Assembly (NCBI GenBank): GCA_021464245.1
Contig: JADCRB010000153.1
Coordinates: forward strand, 558,001-622,000
DNA length: 64,000 bases
Reading direction: 5' to 3'
Source of the DNA: Carallia brachiata
Taxonomy: Eukaryota > Streptophyta > Magnoliopsida > Malpighiales > Rhizophoraceae
Position numbers and translations under genes: made by a program. This document shows positions 12,166 to 24,020 of the stretch, one piece after another. Every line of letters starts with the position of its first letter. Positions within the stretch are counted from its first letter, which is position 1. The notes below the pieces were generated by a model, which worked only from the letters and a program-made list of their open reading frames with translations, was not told where the DNA came from and did not search any database.

Positions 12166-13827
12166 ATGGTGTTTTGGGAAGGTTATGTGAGTGATGAGGT
12201 AATGGGCATATTTAGCCCCATTGTGGTTTGTTGGCTGTACGCGGGTTCTGTCAGCTGTTGCCACCACTGGATAATTTCAGGTTGCACACTAGAAAAGAGG
12301 AAGAAGAGAAGAACTTGGTTCCACTGTCAAAAGTGGTTAAAGGTGTCTTGCTTCAGCAGCTTGTTCAGGCTATAGTCGCCCATGGTCTTTTTTTGGTCAG
12401 TTTAGTGATTCCATTTCTACTAGTTTTGTGTTTGCTTGAGAAAATGAAACCAAAGTAGATGATGTTGAGATGAAAGCTGAAATCGTAAGTTTTGGGTAAG
12501 GATTAGGACTATTCTGCACAATCATGATAGTTAACCTAAATTAATGTGATTTTCAATGTCACAAGTTCTGGACAAGTTTTAGGAAGGTAGGAAGGTAAGT
12601 CTTTACTTGAATTGCTATCTCTTGGGAGGGGCTAGGTTGTGTGAAAAATCATATGGATCTGAAACCTAGCCACATTTCCCTGCTTAGGAATTTGCACACA
12701 TCTCCCTGCTCTGGAATTTGCTGATGTTTTGCAAGGAAAGTTAAGCATGATTATAGTTTTAGTTGGTATTGATAAATTATTACATAACAAGAAAATTTGG
12801 GCACCGTTATATTTTTATCATTAAGGTATGGATAGCTGGCGCTTACGGAATCTTCTGAATCATGTTATTTATCCAAGTTGTCAGGTAGGTGTCCTCGGTT
12901 CAGGCAAGTCGAAGAGAGTATCAACGTAATTGTTCACTAATAGTTTATAACGTCCCTAAAATAGTAAGAAAATTAGAGGCACAAAAACATGGGCCTCAAG
13001 ACAATAATTGATCTAGAATAATGATATGGTAATAGCTTTGATAATGTGACCCTTACCCAATCCCATCTCATAGTATAGAAGCCTCACTTGCTGGGACTCC
13101 TGTTTTGTCGTGTGATATGCAGCTAATCTCAGTTGGGTGATAGGGCGGTTTATTGAGCTTAGGTATGGAATAGCAGTATGCTATAGTGTTGCTTGACTTG
13201 TATGAAGTCCAACTTTTTAAACATTTTTGTTAGTGGCATTCTACAAACAGATAGCTATCTTCATTGCCCTTCATTCTTTCTGCAGTTGACTTCAACAGCA
13301 GATGCATCTGGAATCAAAATCCAGCCATCTATTGCCGTCCAAATTTTGCAAGTTATTATTGCGATGTTTGTCATGGACACATGGCAATACTTTGTGCACC
13401 GCTATATGCATCAGAACAATTCTTGTACCGCCATGTCCACTCCCAACATCATAGATTAGTTGTGCCTTACGCTATAGGAGCCCTTCACAATCACCCTCTT
13501 GAGGGTCTCTTGCTTGACACAGTAGGTGGCGCCATCTCTTTCCTCTTCTCAGGAATGACTGCCCGTACCGGAGTAATTTTCTTTTGCTTTGCTGTAATTA
13601 AAACTGTTGACGATCATTGTGGACTTTTGTTGCCCGGCAATATCTTTCACATACTTTTCCAGAACAACACTGCATATCATGACATTCATCATCAACTCCA
13701 AGGCACAAAGCACAACTACTCTCAGCCCTTCTTCTCCATATGGGACAAAATTCTAGGGCCCCATATGCCTTACAACCTTGTAAAGCGACCTAAAGGTGGT
13801 TATGAGGCGAGGCTGGTGAAAGACTAG
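12166..13827 (+). pseudogene. SBH copy 1: sphinganine C4-hydroxylase, broken by two single-base deletions
   Basis: Exon 1 is 12166-12395 and exon 2 is 13286-13827, with the family's usual GTCAGT donor and TTTCTGCAG acceptor. Each exon is one base short of the intact copies (230 against 231, and 542 against 543). In exon 1 a T is missing after 12242, so YAGF becomes YAGS and the frame shifts. In exon 2 a G is missing after 13419, so HQNKFLYRH becomes HQNNSCTAM and runs to a stop at 13459. Downstream of the second lesion the original frame stays open to the normal stop, including the HSQHH and HDIHHQ boxes. The damage is minimal, so this is either a young pseudogene or an assembly error; I favour pseudogene. 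Confidence 0.85.
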
Positions 13828-16112
13828 TTGCAAATCTCCCAATTGCCTGTAATACAATCCCACTAAACAGATGAATATTTTTTATTTTGACATTGTGCCA
13901 TTCATGTGGAGTTGGATTAGATTTTGTTCTTGTGCTGATTCGTATTTTCAGCTTCTAGCAAGAGTCTATTCGGGCTTCGTCCCCCGGGTTAACTGATGCA
14001 TAGCTTATTTGCTAAGTTGGTAATGTTAATCCCACCAGCCTGCCCAACAAATTGTAATTGTGATAGATTATTGCAGAATATCATGTTCCATATCTGCCAT
14101 CTTTTGTGTATTTTGTTACGTCAAGGCTAATGTAATTCAAATTTTTGGACATTTTGCTTAATAGAGTTGGAAAAAGTTGGTATCCAGAAAATTTCATTCT
14201 CTTGTATTTAATGCAAATCATGCATGATTTGTGTTAGTTTGTTCTTCTTTTCTGCCATTTAAAGATCTTCACTGCATCTTCTTTCTGTTAGTCTTATTCG
14301 TTTTCTTTGCATGAAGAATCATACTTCATGGATACGAGCTTGTTAGCTGAATCTCAGAAGTTGCTGTCATCTCGTGTTGTCATTGAACTACCATTGCTGT
14401 GGAAAGCTTGGATTTTAATCTCAGGCTTAGCGTTGTTCAGAAAAGAAAAATGTCACTGCTGTGAAAGTTTTTTTTTTCCCCTTTAAAAAATTTAATATTT
14501 TTATTTGCAAAAGAAAATTTCTAACTATTTTAAATGTGTCAAGCGATAAATATATCGGTGATTCGTTTTTGAAATTTTCATGAATGGATCACTTCTTACA
14601 ATTAGTTACTGCCATCAGCCCTCATTTGATTAAGTTGTTTGTCTAAATAGCACGCATTAATAAAAAAAGGAAAACATTTGAGTTGATAGTGATGATCTAA
14701 TGTATTTCCGAGGACGCGTATTAAATCAATACGTGTACGATAAATAATAGAACACAAAATAAAAATTAAATCTATTAGTTGTCTTTTAGAGTAATTTTGC
14801 TTTTTAAACCCAAGTGAATTTATCTTTTAGTTTCTGATGAAAGTTTATAATACGAGCGTTTATTGGGAAATTTTTTTTAATTTAATTTTAAAGAATTAAA
14901 TGGAGATACAAAGATAAAGTAACAAATCAATTTTTTTTTATTTTTTTAAATAACTAATAAGAATTATTAAATTTTTTGTGTTTTCATTTGTACTCCTTTT
15001 AACTTCCACTCACATAAACAGGAAGCTTAAGAAAGTCTTGCCATATTGGATGTTACTCCCATCAGCGATATCATACTAATTATTTAATTTCTCTCACGCC
15101 ATTTTCAGATAGAGAAGTATTTTTTTTTGAGTATGTAATTGTAGAAACACAATAAATACATAGTAATTTAAATTATTTTATTATAAAAAAATGTATTAAA
15201 TTTTTTAAAAAATTATTAAATATTATTAAAATAATTATTTACTTTTTTTATATTAAATATGTCTATGTAATCTTATTTCTTAGTTATTTTGTACTGCTGG
15301 CAATGAGGATAACATTTGAATTTCACAAAACAATTTTTTTTCCTTTTACCCCGTCTGAAAAGCTTATCCCCCTGAACTCGTTCAACTGGTGAGGGAACAG
15401 TGAACGACTTTGAAGTTTGAACATGTCTACTCCTATTTTGAATGAAACTGCAAACGTAAAATACCCACCAAAGAGTCAATGACACAAAAGAAAAACACAG
15501 CAAACAAACGGCACAAACGTTAAATCCAAAAACAACCGGCCTGTTTTCCCTTATTGCCAGTGTCCTGTTTGGGGAAAAGCAAAGAAGATTTCAAAGACTG
15601 GGAGTTCTATATTTCTTTGTCAATGGAATTTTTGCGGAGTCCATTGGCATGGTCAAAGAAGTGGCTTTTAGCTCCTGATGAATTTTAAAACAGTTTATTT
15701 GAATGCTCTAGTTTATTGAATAAAGACATTCTTGGCCTGCTCAAAGATCGGCTTTTTGCCTTTTTGTTTTTCTAGTATAATTACATGTTACTATAATTTT
15801 ATTTTGAGTTTTATCTTAGAATAATTTACGACTAATGTTTTTAAAATAAAATTTAATATTTTTAAATGATAAAAATAACAAATGTTTTAAAATATTAATT
15901 GTAGTTCAGTTTTAATTACGGTAAAACTTAAGACACAAACTTGTTGGGCCAACTTTTTTTTCTTGTTTTTAATGAAGCTTAGAAGTATTCATTGAATGGT
16001 TCAATTCATCCAATAAAAAACTATTCTTGGCCGAGTTTTTGGCTGACATATGTATTGTTGCTTTGCAATGCAGATTCAAATTTCAATCGTGGACTCCTAG
16101 CTCTAATATGGG
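13828..16112. other. Spacer between SBH copies 1 and 2
   Basis: The first ~300 bases are probably the 3' UTR of copy 1 and align with sequence downstream of copy 2 (for example TGTTACGTCAAGG at about 14115 against TGTTACGTTAAGG near 19333). The middle (14460-15260) is AT-rich with poly-T/poly-A tracts. A short minus-strand open frame (15273-15503) shows no family features. Near 15560-15700 and 15960-16060 are diverged repeats of SBH upstream leader sequence. Confidence 0.45.
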
Positions 16113-16120
16113 TATAAATT
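16113..16120 (+). promoter_or_regulatory. TATA box of SBH copy 2
   Basis: TATAAATT followed by GGGAG, 70 bases before the ATG. The same block (CTCTAATNNGGGTATAAATTGGGAG) is conserved before copies 3, 4 and 6, and in shortened form before copies 5 and 7. This supports it as the core promoter. Confidence 0.65.
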
Positions 16121-16182
16121 GGGAGAGTTTGGGATGCAATCCGCAGCTTTTTGTTGTGGGGCTCTTGTGAATTGGATTAACA

Positions 16183-18065
16183 ATGGTGTTCTGGGAAGGT
16201 TACGTGAGCGATGAGGCAATGGGCATATTTGCCCCAATTGTGGTTTATTGGCTGTACGCTGGGTTCTATCAGCTGTTGCCACCGCACGATAATTACCGTT
16301 TGCACACTAGAAAAGAGGAGGAAGAGAAGAACTTGGTTCCACTGTCAAAAGTGATTGAAGGTGTCTTGCTTCAACAGCTCGTTCAGGCCATAGTATCTCA
16401 TGTCCTTTTCTTGGTCAGTTTAGTGATCCCATTCAATTAGTTTATGTTTGCTCGGACGGTGTTAGCATTTCCTTGAACTAATGAGTGAGAACTATTCCAT
16501 AGTGTATGGTTTTGAAATGAATGCTGGAAGTGATTAATGAGTTTCGGGCACACAATCATGTTGTCTAACCTAATCTAACATTAGTCTGAAAGTCGGAGAT
16601 TCTAGACCAGTTTCAGGAAGGTAAGTATTTCTTAGCAATCCGGGAATGCTGGCTCTGTCTGGACAGGCCGAGGGTGGGTAATTTGTGTGGCAATCGCATG
16701 GGTTGGGACCGTGATCACATCTCCCTGCTTAGGACCTTGCATAAGCATTGTTTATGGCATTTTAGTGTTTGTAGGATCTTCTAGATCACGCCACTTTCAC
16801 AGGCTGTCTGGCAGCTGCGCTCAGCTGTGGCTTGTTGAAGAAAATATTAATGTAGTTTTTTGATCTTAGTTTATGAGTTGCCCATAGTAGCAAGAACAGC
16901 CCAAAAAAAAAAAAAAAAATTGAAGTAGGGAACAAGTAAAAAACTGGCCTGAAGCAAGGTTGTGTGGATAAGTACTTTTAATACAATGATCAGCTCATAA
17001 GGGAGGGGCCTAAGGAGGATGAATTGGCTATTAGGCATATCATCGGTTGGAAATTTTTTTATTTGCGAGTGAGGCTCTGAGTTTAGTTCCCTGATTTTGC
17101 ATAAAATAAGTTAATTTATACTTGCATGATTATGACTAACCCATGGATTGTTTATTTTTTGGCCCTTAAGAACTGATGACCAACTGGTTGGGAAGGGGGT
17201 AACGAGACAACAGGTCTGCGTATTAAAACTTAGACATGTAAGTTGGAGGAAGACACCCCCAACCAAAGCAGCTAAAGCTGCGCCACGGTTTCGTTCTGGT
17301 GAATGAAATCCATTTATTTGTAAATGTTTATAGGATCTTTTCTGCTCCATAGAATAACCATTTCCTTAGTGAGAGACTTATGGTTATGAGGCTTGATAAT
17401 AGAATATCATTAATGTCGTACTGTTGCTCGACTTGTGGCAGAGAGCTTAAGAGGAACGGGACCTCTTTGCCAGAACTTTTTACCACTGATGCTAACTTAA
17501 TTCTCCCCCTCTGTTTTTGCAGTTAGCTTCAACAACAGATGCATCTGGAATCACCATCCAGCCATCCATACCTGTTCAAATTTTGCAAGTCGTTTCTGCA
17601 ATGTTTGTCATGGACATGTGGCAATACTTCATCCACCGCTACATGCATCAGAACAAGTTCTTGTACCGTCACATCCACTCACAACACCATAGACTAGTTG
17701 TGCCTTATGCAATTGGTGCTCTTTACAATCATCCACTTGAGGGTCTCTTGCTTGACACTGTCGGTGGCGTCATCTCTTTCCTCGTCTCCGGAATGACTGC
17801 CGGTACCGCAGTAATTTTCTTTTGCTTTGCAGTTGTTAAAACTGTTGATGATCATTGTGGACTTTGGTTGCCCGGCAATATCTTTCATATGTTCTTCGAG
17901 AACAACTCTGCTTATCATGACATTCATCATCAACTGCAAGGCACAAAATACAACTATTCTCAGCCATTCTTCTCCATATGGGACAAACTTCTAGGAACCC
18001 ATATGCCTTATGTTCTTGTAAAGCGACCTGACGGTGGTTACGAGGCAAGGCTGAAGAAAGACTAG
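16183..18065 (+). CDS. SBH: SBH copy 2: sphinganine C4-hydroxylase (sphingoid base hydroxylase), intact
   Basis: Two exons, 16183-16413 and 17523-18065, with donor TTG|GTCAGT and acceptor TTTTTGCAG, give 257 aa, the family's usual size (about 260). It is a fatty-acid-hydroxylase superfamily membrane protein. The three di-iron histidine boxes are all present: HRYMH (115-119), HIHSQHH (127-133) and HDIHH (209-213), plus VDDHCG (185-190). Hydrophobic segments flank the boxes. In plants SBH adds the C4 hydroxyl to dihydrosphingosine-type long-chain bases at the ER, giving phytosphingosine. It is one of four apparently intact copies in the tandem array. The start is fixed by the conserved MVFWEGYVSDE N terminus, shared by all copies, and by the TATA block 70 bases upstream. 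Confidence 0.92.
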
Positions 18066-18449
18066 TTGCAAACTGCCCGTTTGCCTACATTGGAAACTCA
18101 CTCCACAGACGAATAATCTTTACTTTAGGATTGTGCTCCCTTTTTTTTTTTTTGTTTTGGTCTATAGCCTAAGTGGCTGGTAGCGGAATGTGGACCATGC
18201 GGGGTTTGGTGTGACTCCCATTGCTTGAGCTAATGCCCACCCACAGGATTGTGCTCGACTGACAGAGTTGGATTAGATCTGTTCGTCTGGTGCTTCTTAT
18301 TTTTAGCCTTCAAGCAATAGTCCTTGGTGGGTTTTCTCCCCTTGTTAGCTGTTGGTATAGCTTATATGTTCAGTTGTAAGGTTAATGTTACCAGGCTGCC
18401 CAGCAAATTGTAATTGTGCTTATTTGTAGCATAATCAAGTTCCAAATGT

Positions 18450-19311
18450 CGGATCATTTGGGTACTCTGGTTTTTTTTTAGTAGTTGGAAATTGAGCTTT
18501 CATTTTTTTGGTCATTAAAAACCATGAAGAACCATTACAGTCCAGGCCCAAAAGGCAACATCTAGATATGCAACCATACCTAAACGACCCCACATCAGAT
18601 TATAAGGCCCAAAGGACTGAGCCTAGTTACAGGACACAACTAGACCAAACAAGGCTAATATCCATAGCTTAGCCGAACACAGGCCCATAGGTCTCAGGAC
18701 GAAAATGGCCTCTACTGCTCCACAATCTTCCCCGACGGGCAGGGAAAGATCGGCACCGGCTAGAGCCGACGTGAGCTCAACCGCAAACAAGCGGAAACAC
18801 ACCATCACGGCAACACACAGCCACAAACACTGTCCGCCACCCACAAACTCGAGAGGCAGACAAGGGAACGGAGTGAAAAACGAAGCCACAGCTGCATCCT
18901 CCACCGGCAACCCAGCCCCCTAAAGCTAATAGACCACCGGAGCCACCGCACCACCAAAAGGAACCCAGCCAGTGCACCCTGTACATGGCTCGACTGCAGA
19001 CAAAAGGAAGAGCACCTCCCCTACCATCACACCAACCACCGAGGCGCTTAGGGAAGGCAGGGGAGAAAGGAGGCCAATCGGGGACACAACCAGACGAAAG
19101 ACGAAACGCCGAATTGGAGCAACCACGAAAATCAAACCCAACCCAACACCGGCCACCACAACCGACGACAAAAACCAACGAAGAACGGACCAATCACGAT
19201 CACCACAGGCCGACGAAGCTGCACGGAGGCAAAAAAAATCCAGAAAACCTCTCGATGCACCATAGAGGAGTCTGGAACTTTATGTGTTGTGCGGATCATT
19301 TGAGTACTCTG
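18450..19311 (-). mobile_element. Retroposed insertion with 20-bp target-site duplication (LINE-like, truncated)
   Basis: CGGATCATTTGGGTACTCTG (18450-18469) recurs with one mismatch as CGGATCATTTGAGTACTCTG (19292-19311). The left copy is followed at once by a poly-T run, so the insert (about 18470-19291, 822 bases) sits on the minus strand with an A-rich 3' end. Its composition is unusually GC-rich for the window. Sequence either side of the duplication aligns continuously with DNA downstream of SBH copy 1, so the empty site is known. Long target duplication plus an A tail indicates L1-type target-primed insertion. No reverse transcriptase domain was recognised, so only a 3' (or non-coding) part is present. 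The open frames inside are biased shadows. Confidence 0.7.
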
Positions 19312-19507
19312 TTGTGGTTAAGTTATTTTCTTTGTTACGTTAAGGTTTGAATTTTTTACAGCGCTTAATACATTTGTGTTGCTTAATGGCCTCTTGTGAC
19401 GGGTTGCTGCTCTAGTTTATTTTTGCTGCTGTTGTTTTTTGTCCTTGTTGGGATGTTCTACTGTGTTTTGGAAGGTAGAGATTTTGTCCCTGGCAGTTCT
19501 TTTTCTG

Positions 19508-19743
19508 TGTATCACTGTTATATTCCTAGAAAAAAATATATTTTGAATTACTGTTTAAATGTAATCAATTGAATTTAATGTATAACTGATTGGATTGTAA
19601 GTGTAATTAAATATAAAATAAAATTTTCTTCTTATAATTAGTTACACTTACAATCTAATCGATTATATATTAAATTCGACTGATTGCATTCGAAGAGTAA
19701 TTCGAACACTTATTTTTTTAGAAATGTAATTTTTTTCTTTTAT
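19508..19743. mobile_element. Palindromic MITE, family member 1
   Basis: The arms pair from TAGAAAAAAATATATTTTGA on the left to ...CACTTATTTTTTTAGAAA on the right. An inner core of TGGATTGTAAGTGTAATTA pairs with TAGTTACACTTACAATCTA. The related pseudogene upstream region at 40370-40420 lacks it: CTTTTTCCGTGTGTAGTTTTG is continuous there, while here the match is interrupted between CTTTTTCTGTGTA and TGTGTGTAGTTTTG. A second member of the family is at about 54325-54525. Confidence 0.7.
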
Positions 19744-19905
19744 GTGTGTAGTTTTGTGATCGGTACCAATAATAACCTGAGTTTTCAATGAGTGCCTTTT
19801 TAAAAGGTGTTATAAATAAAATTTATGCAGTTTAATTTTTAAAAAATAAATAAATAAATAAAGTAGCATGCGGATTTAGCTGCGAATGCCTAGCTCTAAT
19901 GCGGA

Positions 19906-19913
19906 TATAAATT
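19906..19913 (+). promoter_or_regulatory. TATA box of SBH pseudogene copy 3
   Basis: TATAAATTGGGAG in the conserved context CCTAGCTCTAATGCGG, 72 bases before the ATG. It is preserved although the gene behind it is dead. Confidence 0.55.
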
Positions 19914-19977
19914 GGGAGATTTCGAGACGCAATCCATACTTTTTTTGGTTGGGGAGGCTTTGGGAATTGGAGCAACA

Positions 19978-21271
19978 ATGGTGTTCTGGGAAGGTTACTT
20001 GAGCGATGAGACAATGGCCATATTTGCCCCATTGCAGTGTGTTGGCTATACGCTGGGTTCCATCAGCTGTTGCCACCGCTCTATAATTGCCGGTTGTACA
20101 CTAGAGATGTATTAAAAAAAGAACTTGGTTCCGCTGTCAAAAGTGATCAAAGGTGTTTTGCTTCAACAGCTCGTTCAGGCGATAGTCGCTTATGCCGTTA
20201 TATATATTTTAATTAATAAATATAACTCTTGAACAAACAAATGAGAGCTATTATACGGTATATAATTTTCAACCAGTAATCATGTAGCTGGATTTGTGAG
20301 ACCGTTGCACTACATTCGTCAGAATTAATTAACGAAACTAAATTTACGTTTAACTTGATACTAATCATATCGTAATAATCGAATTGTTCGCACCATTCCC
20401 AAATATATATTGGGAATGTGGACACTACCATTCTTTACCATTTTGTTTAAAAAAAAAAAACTGGATAATTTTGAAATGAGTGTTGGAAATGATTACTGAG
20501 TTTTTGCAGCTTAACTTCAAGCACAGAGGCATCTGAAATCACAATCCAGCCATCAATTCCTGTGCAAATTTTGCAAATCGCTATTGCAATGTTCATTCTT
20601 GACATGTGGAATTACTTTGTCCACCGCTACATGCACCAGAACAAGTTCTTATACCGTCACATCCATTCACGACACCATAGACTAGTTGTGCCTTATGCAA
20701 TTGGAGCGTTTTACAGTCACCCGCTCGAGGGTCTCTTGCAGGACACTGTGGGTGGCGCCATCTCTTTCCTCGTCTCCGGAATGACCCCTCGTACCGGAGT
20801 ATTTTTCCTTTGCTTTGCAGTGGTTTAAGCGATGGTCAATCATTGTGGAATTTGGTTGCCCGGCAATCTCTTTCACATGTTCTTCGAGAACAACTCTGCT
20901 TATCATGACATTCATCATCAACTCCAAGGCGCAAAATACAACTATTCTCAACCATTCTTCTCCACGTGTTATAAACTTTCTATGTTTGAATTGACAAAGA
21001 GAGTGTAAAAAAATAATAAATAAGAAACAGTATTATAATAATAATATATAATTAATAAAAAATAATAATTAAAAAGTTGTGAAAAAATAAATAATAATTT
21101 ATAAAAAAATAAAAATTAAATATTTAGATTAATAAAAAATAAATAAATAAAAATTAATTTTTTTATTTTTTTGACTGAGAAATTGCCAAATAGTACCTTA
21201 GGACCCACATGCCTTACGTGCTTGTAAAGCGACCTGAAGGTTGTTACGAGGCGGGACGGGGAAAGACTAGC
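19978..21271 (+). pseudogene. SBH copy 3: heavily damaged pseudogene
   Basis: Exon 1 begins with the family ATG at 19978 but loses a C in the CCCC run near 20030, shifting the frame. The KKNL region is also altered. The end of exon 1 and its GTCAGT donor are missing (sequence departs after GCCGTT at about 20196). Exon 2 starts near 20512 with an extra C after the acceptor and is then open through HRYMH and HSRHH. It stops at TAA (20826-20828), where intact copies have a Lys codon. Beyond this, VDDHCG is changed (D to N). An AT-rich insertion of about 215 bases (20980-21200) splits the coding region. The family 3' end ([12 protein letters not shown]...GKD) follows at 21207-21271. The same nonsense codon occurs in copy 6. 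Confidence 0.92.
20980..21200. mobile_element. AT-rich MITE-like insertion inside SBH pseudogene exon 2
   Basis: This sequence interrupts the codons between DKLL and GTHMP. It starts TCTATGTTTGAATTGACAAA and ends GCCAAATAGTACCTTA. The interior is related to the insertion at about 37620-37825 (both contain ATAATTAAAAAGTTRTGRAAAAA), which argues for a shared mobile family. Target-site ends are not resolved. Confidence 0.6.
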
Positions 21272-21274
21272 AAC

Positions 21275-22440
21275 CACAATTTTTAATTGTGCACTACTAC
21301 ATAAATAGTTTTAAAGTGGATGTTTTATAGTGGTGATATATAATATAATAGGTAAAATATATAATATAATAAAAATAAATTATATAATATGTAAAAAAAT
21401 ATTATATTACTCGTATAATTAGTTTTTAATAAATTTTTTTTTAATAATTAGTTACACATGTTGAATTATTTTTTTTATATCGTATAATTTTTTTTAATTT
21501 ATTTTTTATGTCATATATTTTACTTATTGTGTCATACATTGGCCATAAAACAACTACTTAAAAAACAATTAAAATTTTTTTCCTTTTTAATTTAATTTAT
21601 TTTTTTAATAAATATAATTAATTCATAATTTTATATTACAGAATGTATAGAATAAACTACAAGTTGCTTGTTTTGTCCACTCTTATGATCATTTTTTTTT
21701 TTTGTTTGTTTTGTCATAACTTGGCAATCTTATTTTCAGGAGTTATTAATAAAAAAAAGTTAAAGAGAGAAAAATATAAATACTAGATTACATTTGTAAA
21801 TTGATATTGTCACACCCATTATTTTCACTCTTCTCATCGTTCGCCTTGTGTAAATGAAAATTTTTTTTGAGAATCCAAGACGCCGCATTGCATGGTGGGG
21901 AATACCCACCATTATGGTTGGCGACGTGCTGCTTATGGGGTGTGCCACGCCATCATTAGTTGGACCAATAGGTTCCTGACCAAGTCAATCCAAACAAAAA
22001 AATCGTGAGCAGTTCGTAAATTCACTGTCAAACGAGCCGGTCACAATAAAAAAAAAATAGGGCACCCATTTTTTTTTAAAATTATAGTTAAATATTATAA
22101 TATTTAAAATTTTGTAATTATTATGATATTTTTGTAATAAAATAAAAGATATATCTAATTATTTTTTGTTATAAAAAATATTACAATAATTATAAAAAAT
22201 TTAAATATTATTATATTTAAACATAATTTTAAATACAGAAATTTTTAGTATTATAATAGTGATCTTTCACAATAATAATACCAAATATCATGCACAATAG
22301 CACCACTTTATTTTGTTTTTCATACATGCTTCCCTCTGCTATCTCCCATTCACTTACTCAACACAATAATTATTTCTTTTCTTCCATCTTTCTCTGCTCA
22401 CTTAATTCCACACACTTGACCCTTTCACAACTCACAACAC
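21275..22440. repeat. AT-rich repeats downstream of SBH copy 3
   Basis: About 21340-21545 is a loose inverted repeat of ATATATAATATAATA-type sequence, separating the dead gene from its 3' flank. That flank resumes at about 21654 (matching downstream of copies 4 and 6, for example TAAAGAGAGAAAAATATAAATACTAGATTACA near 21760). About 22058-22240 is a second foldback: AAAATTATAGTTAAATATTATAATATTT pairs with AAATATTATTATATTTAAACATAATTTT. No genes are recognisable. Confidence 0.5.
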
Positions 22441-22489
22441 CATTTTAATCGACTTCTTTCACCACTCATACTCCCTCTCAAATGCTACC

Positions 22490-22630
22490 AACTAGGCTAT
22501 GGAATTCCTAGTTGGTAAGGAAGCATTACTTCCTCAATACTGGTGGAGTTTGATCCCGTCAGCTTCAATTGCCCATTAAGTGGGTTGGGGGCCTTTGCCC
22601 CTCACTCCAACAGTATCTCTAAGACTAACT
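22490..22630 (+). repeat. Possible tRNA-derived SINE-like head
   Basis: CTAGTTGGTAAGG (22507-22519) resembles a pol III A box and GGTGGAGTTTGATCCCG (22543-22559) a B box, spaced about 35 bases apart as in tRNAs. An 8-bp hairpin (CCAACTAG/CTAGTTGG) overlaps the start. No poly(A) tail or target duplication is clear, so this is tentative. Confidence 0.35.
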
Positions 22631-23580
22631 TTTTCTTTTATCTGTTAACACTTAACTAACTATTAATTTTTTTTTTAAAAACCTCTCTCTTTTTTTTTGT
22701 TTTGACATTAAAAAAAAAAAACTCTCTCTTAAATGCATACACGCCACCAAACTTCATTTATTCAATTCTCACTTGCCTCCTGACAAAAATTTATTGGCTA
22801 TTTATAGTCTCCACCGCTGGGTGCATGCAAGGTCGATGTATTTTTCTGGTACCTTGATACTTATTTATGAGGCCTTCAAAGAATGTGATATTGGTGGCAG
22901 AACTATGTCCACAAATCTAACAAAAAAAAAAAATGTCAACTAAATTTTTTCTAAACTAGCCACAGAAATATGTCAGTACAATTTTGGGGCAGGAAGGCCA
23001 AGAAAAAGACCAAGAATTTTGTGGTGGTTTCTGCGGCTTTTGGAACCAGCCAACATATCTTTTGTTGATTTTCTCACTGTAGGTGGCGTCGCGTTTTTCC
23101 TTGTTCAAGAATGGATGGACGTGATAAAAGCCGAACCTAACCAAAAAGTTTAGTTCGGCCATTTTAAGAATCGAAATGAAGTCAATTAAATGAATATCCA
23201 TTATTTAAAAATTTGGTTCTGTTCGATTTTCTAAATTAATTAACCATTTCAAAATAAATACTAGTAAAAAAAACTAAAATTCTAACTTGATTATAAAAAA
23301 TACAATTTTGATATATTTCTTTTAAAACTTGTATAATTATCATTATATATAAGATAAATATCTAATTTTTTAAAGATGTAATAATATTTTATTGACATGC
23401 ATCTATTATATATATTTGAATTAGCAATAATTTTTATTATTAGTAGAATTAAAATAAAAATATGCATATTAAATAACACTTAGTTTCTGTAAATTTTTAA
23501 AGTTAAAAATTACAACCGAACTGAAAATTTTTCTATCAAATCAATTCGATTTTCAGTTAACCAAGAACAATCCTAAAAAT
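22631..23580. other. AT-rich spacer, no gene recognised
   Basis: Mixed pyrimidine-rich and AT-rich DNA. A minus-strand open frame at 22956-23201 shows no family motif and lacks splice context. Confidence 0.4.
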
Positions 23581-23594
23581 GACTGTCAGTAGCC

Positions 23595-24020
23595 GGGCAA
23601 CTTTCTTTTGCTTTGCTGTAATGAAAACTGTCCGATGTTCGTTGTGGACTTCAATAAGACTTGGATTTGTGCCGAGGGAAAAGTTGTATGGTTTAAAAGA
23701 ATTTTCAAAATATAATTAATTAAAAATAGTTTATAATTGTGTGAATTTAATATTTAATAATAAATAATAATTTTTTAAATATACTTACAATAAATATAAT
23801 TATATAATAAATATAATAAATGATATTACAAAAATTTCTCCACTAAATTTCTTCCGACCTGCCAATGCCGCCTTCTGCCGACGTCCTTTTGCTTTGCTGT
23901 AATTAAAACTGTAGATGATCTTCGTGGACTTTGACCGAGACTTGGTTGCCGCTAATGTCTTCACGTGATCTTCCAGTACAACGATGACATCCTTCATCAA
24001 CCCCGAGCCCGGAGCATAAA
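23595..24020 (+). pseudogene. Two tandem SBH exon-2 relics
   Basis: CTTTTGCTTTGCTGTAATGAAAACTG (23605 on) and CTTTTGCTTTGCTGTAATTAAAACTG (23886 on) both match the SBH codons FCFAVIKT, followed by decayed DDHCGLW. The second relic continues with recognisable LPGNIFH and YHDIHHQ traces (...CAACGATGACATCCTTCATCAAC) to about 24000. They are separated by a palindromic AT tract (about 23690-23860). Both are far more decayed than pseudogenes 1, 3 and 6, so they record older copies in the array. Confidence 0.65.

Noticed and set aside
13264..13827. 187-aa open frame that could be a short SBH
   Set aside because: The first ~50 residues are out of frame with SBH and only the later part is authentic, so this is the result of the deletion in copy 1, not a new start.
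18623..19350. Several open frames (up to 138 aa) on both strands in the GC-rich segment
   Set aside because: They lie within or overlap the retroposed insertion, are low-complexity (Arg/Thr/Pro or Val/Gly/Phe), overlap each other in several frames and show no domain.
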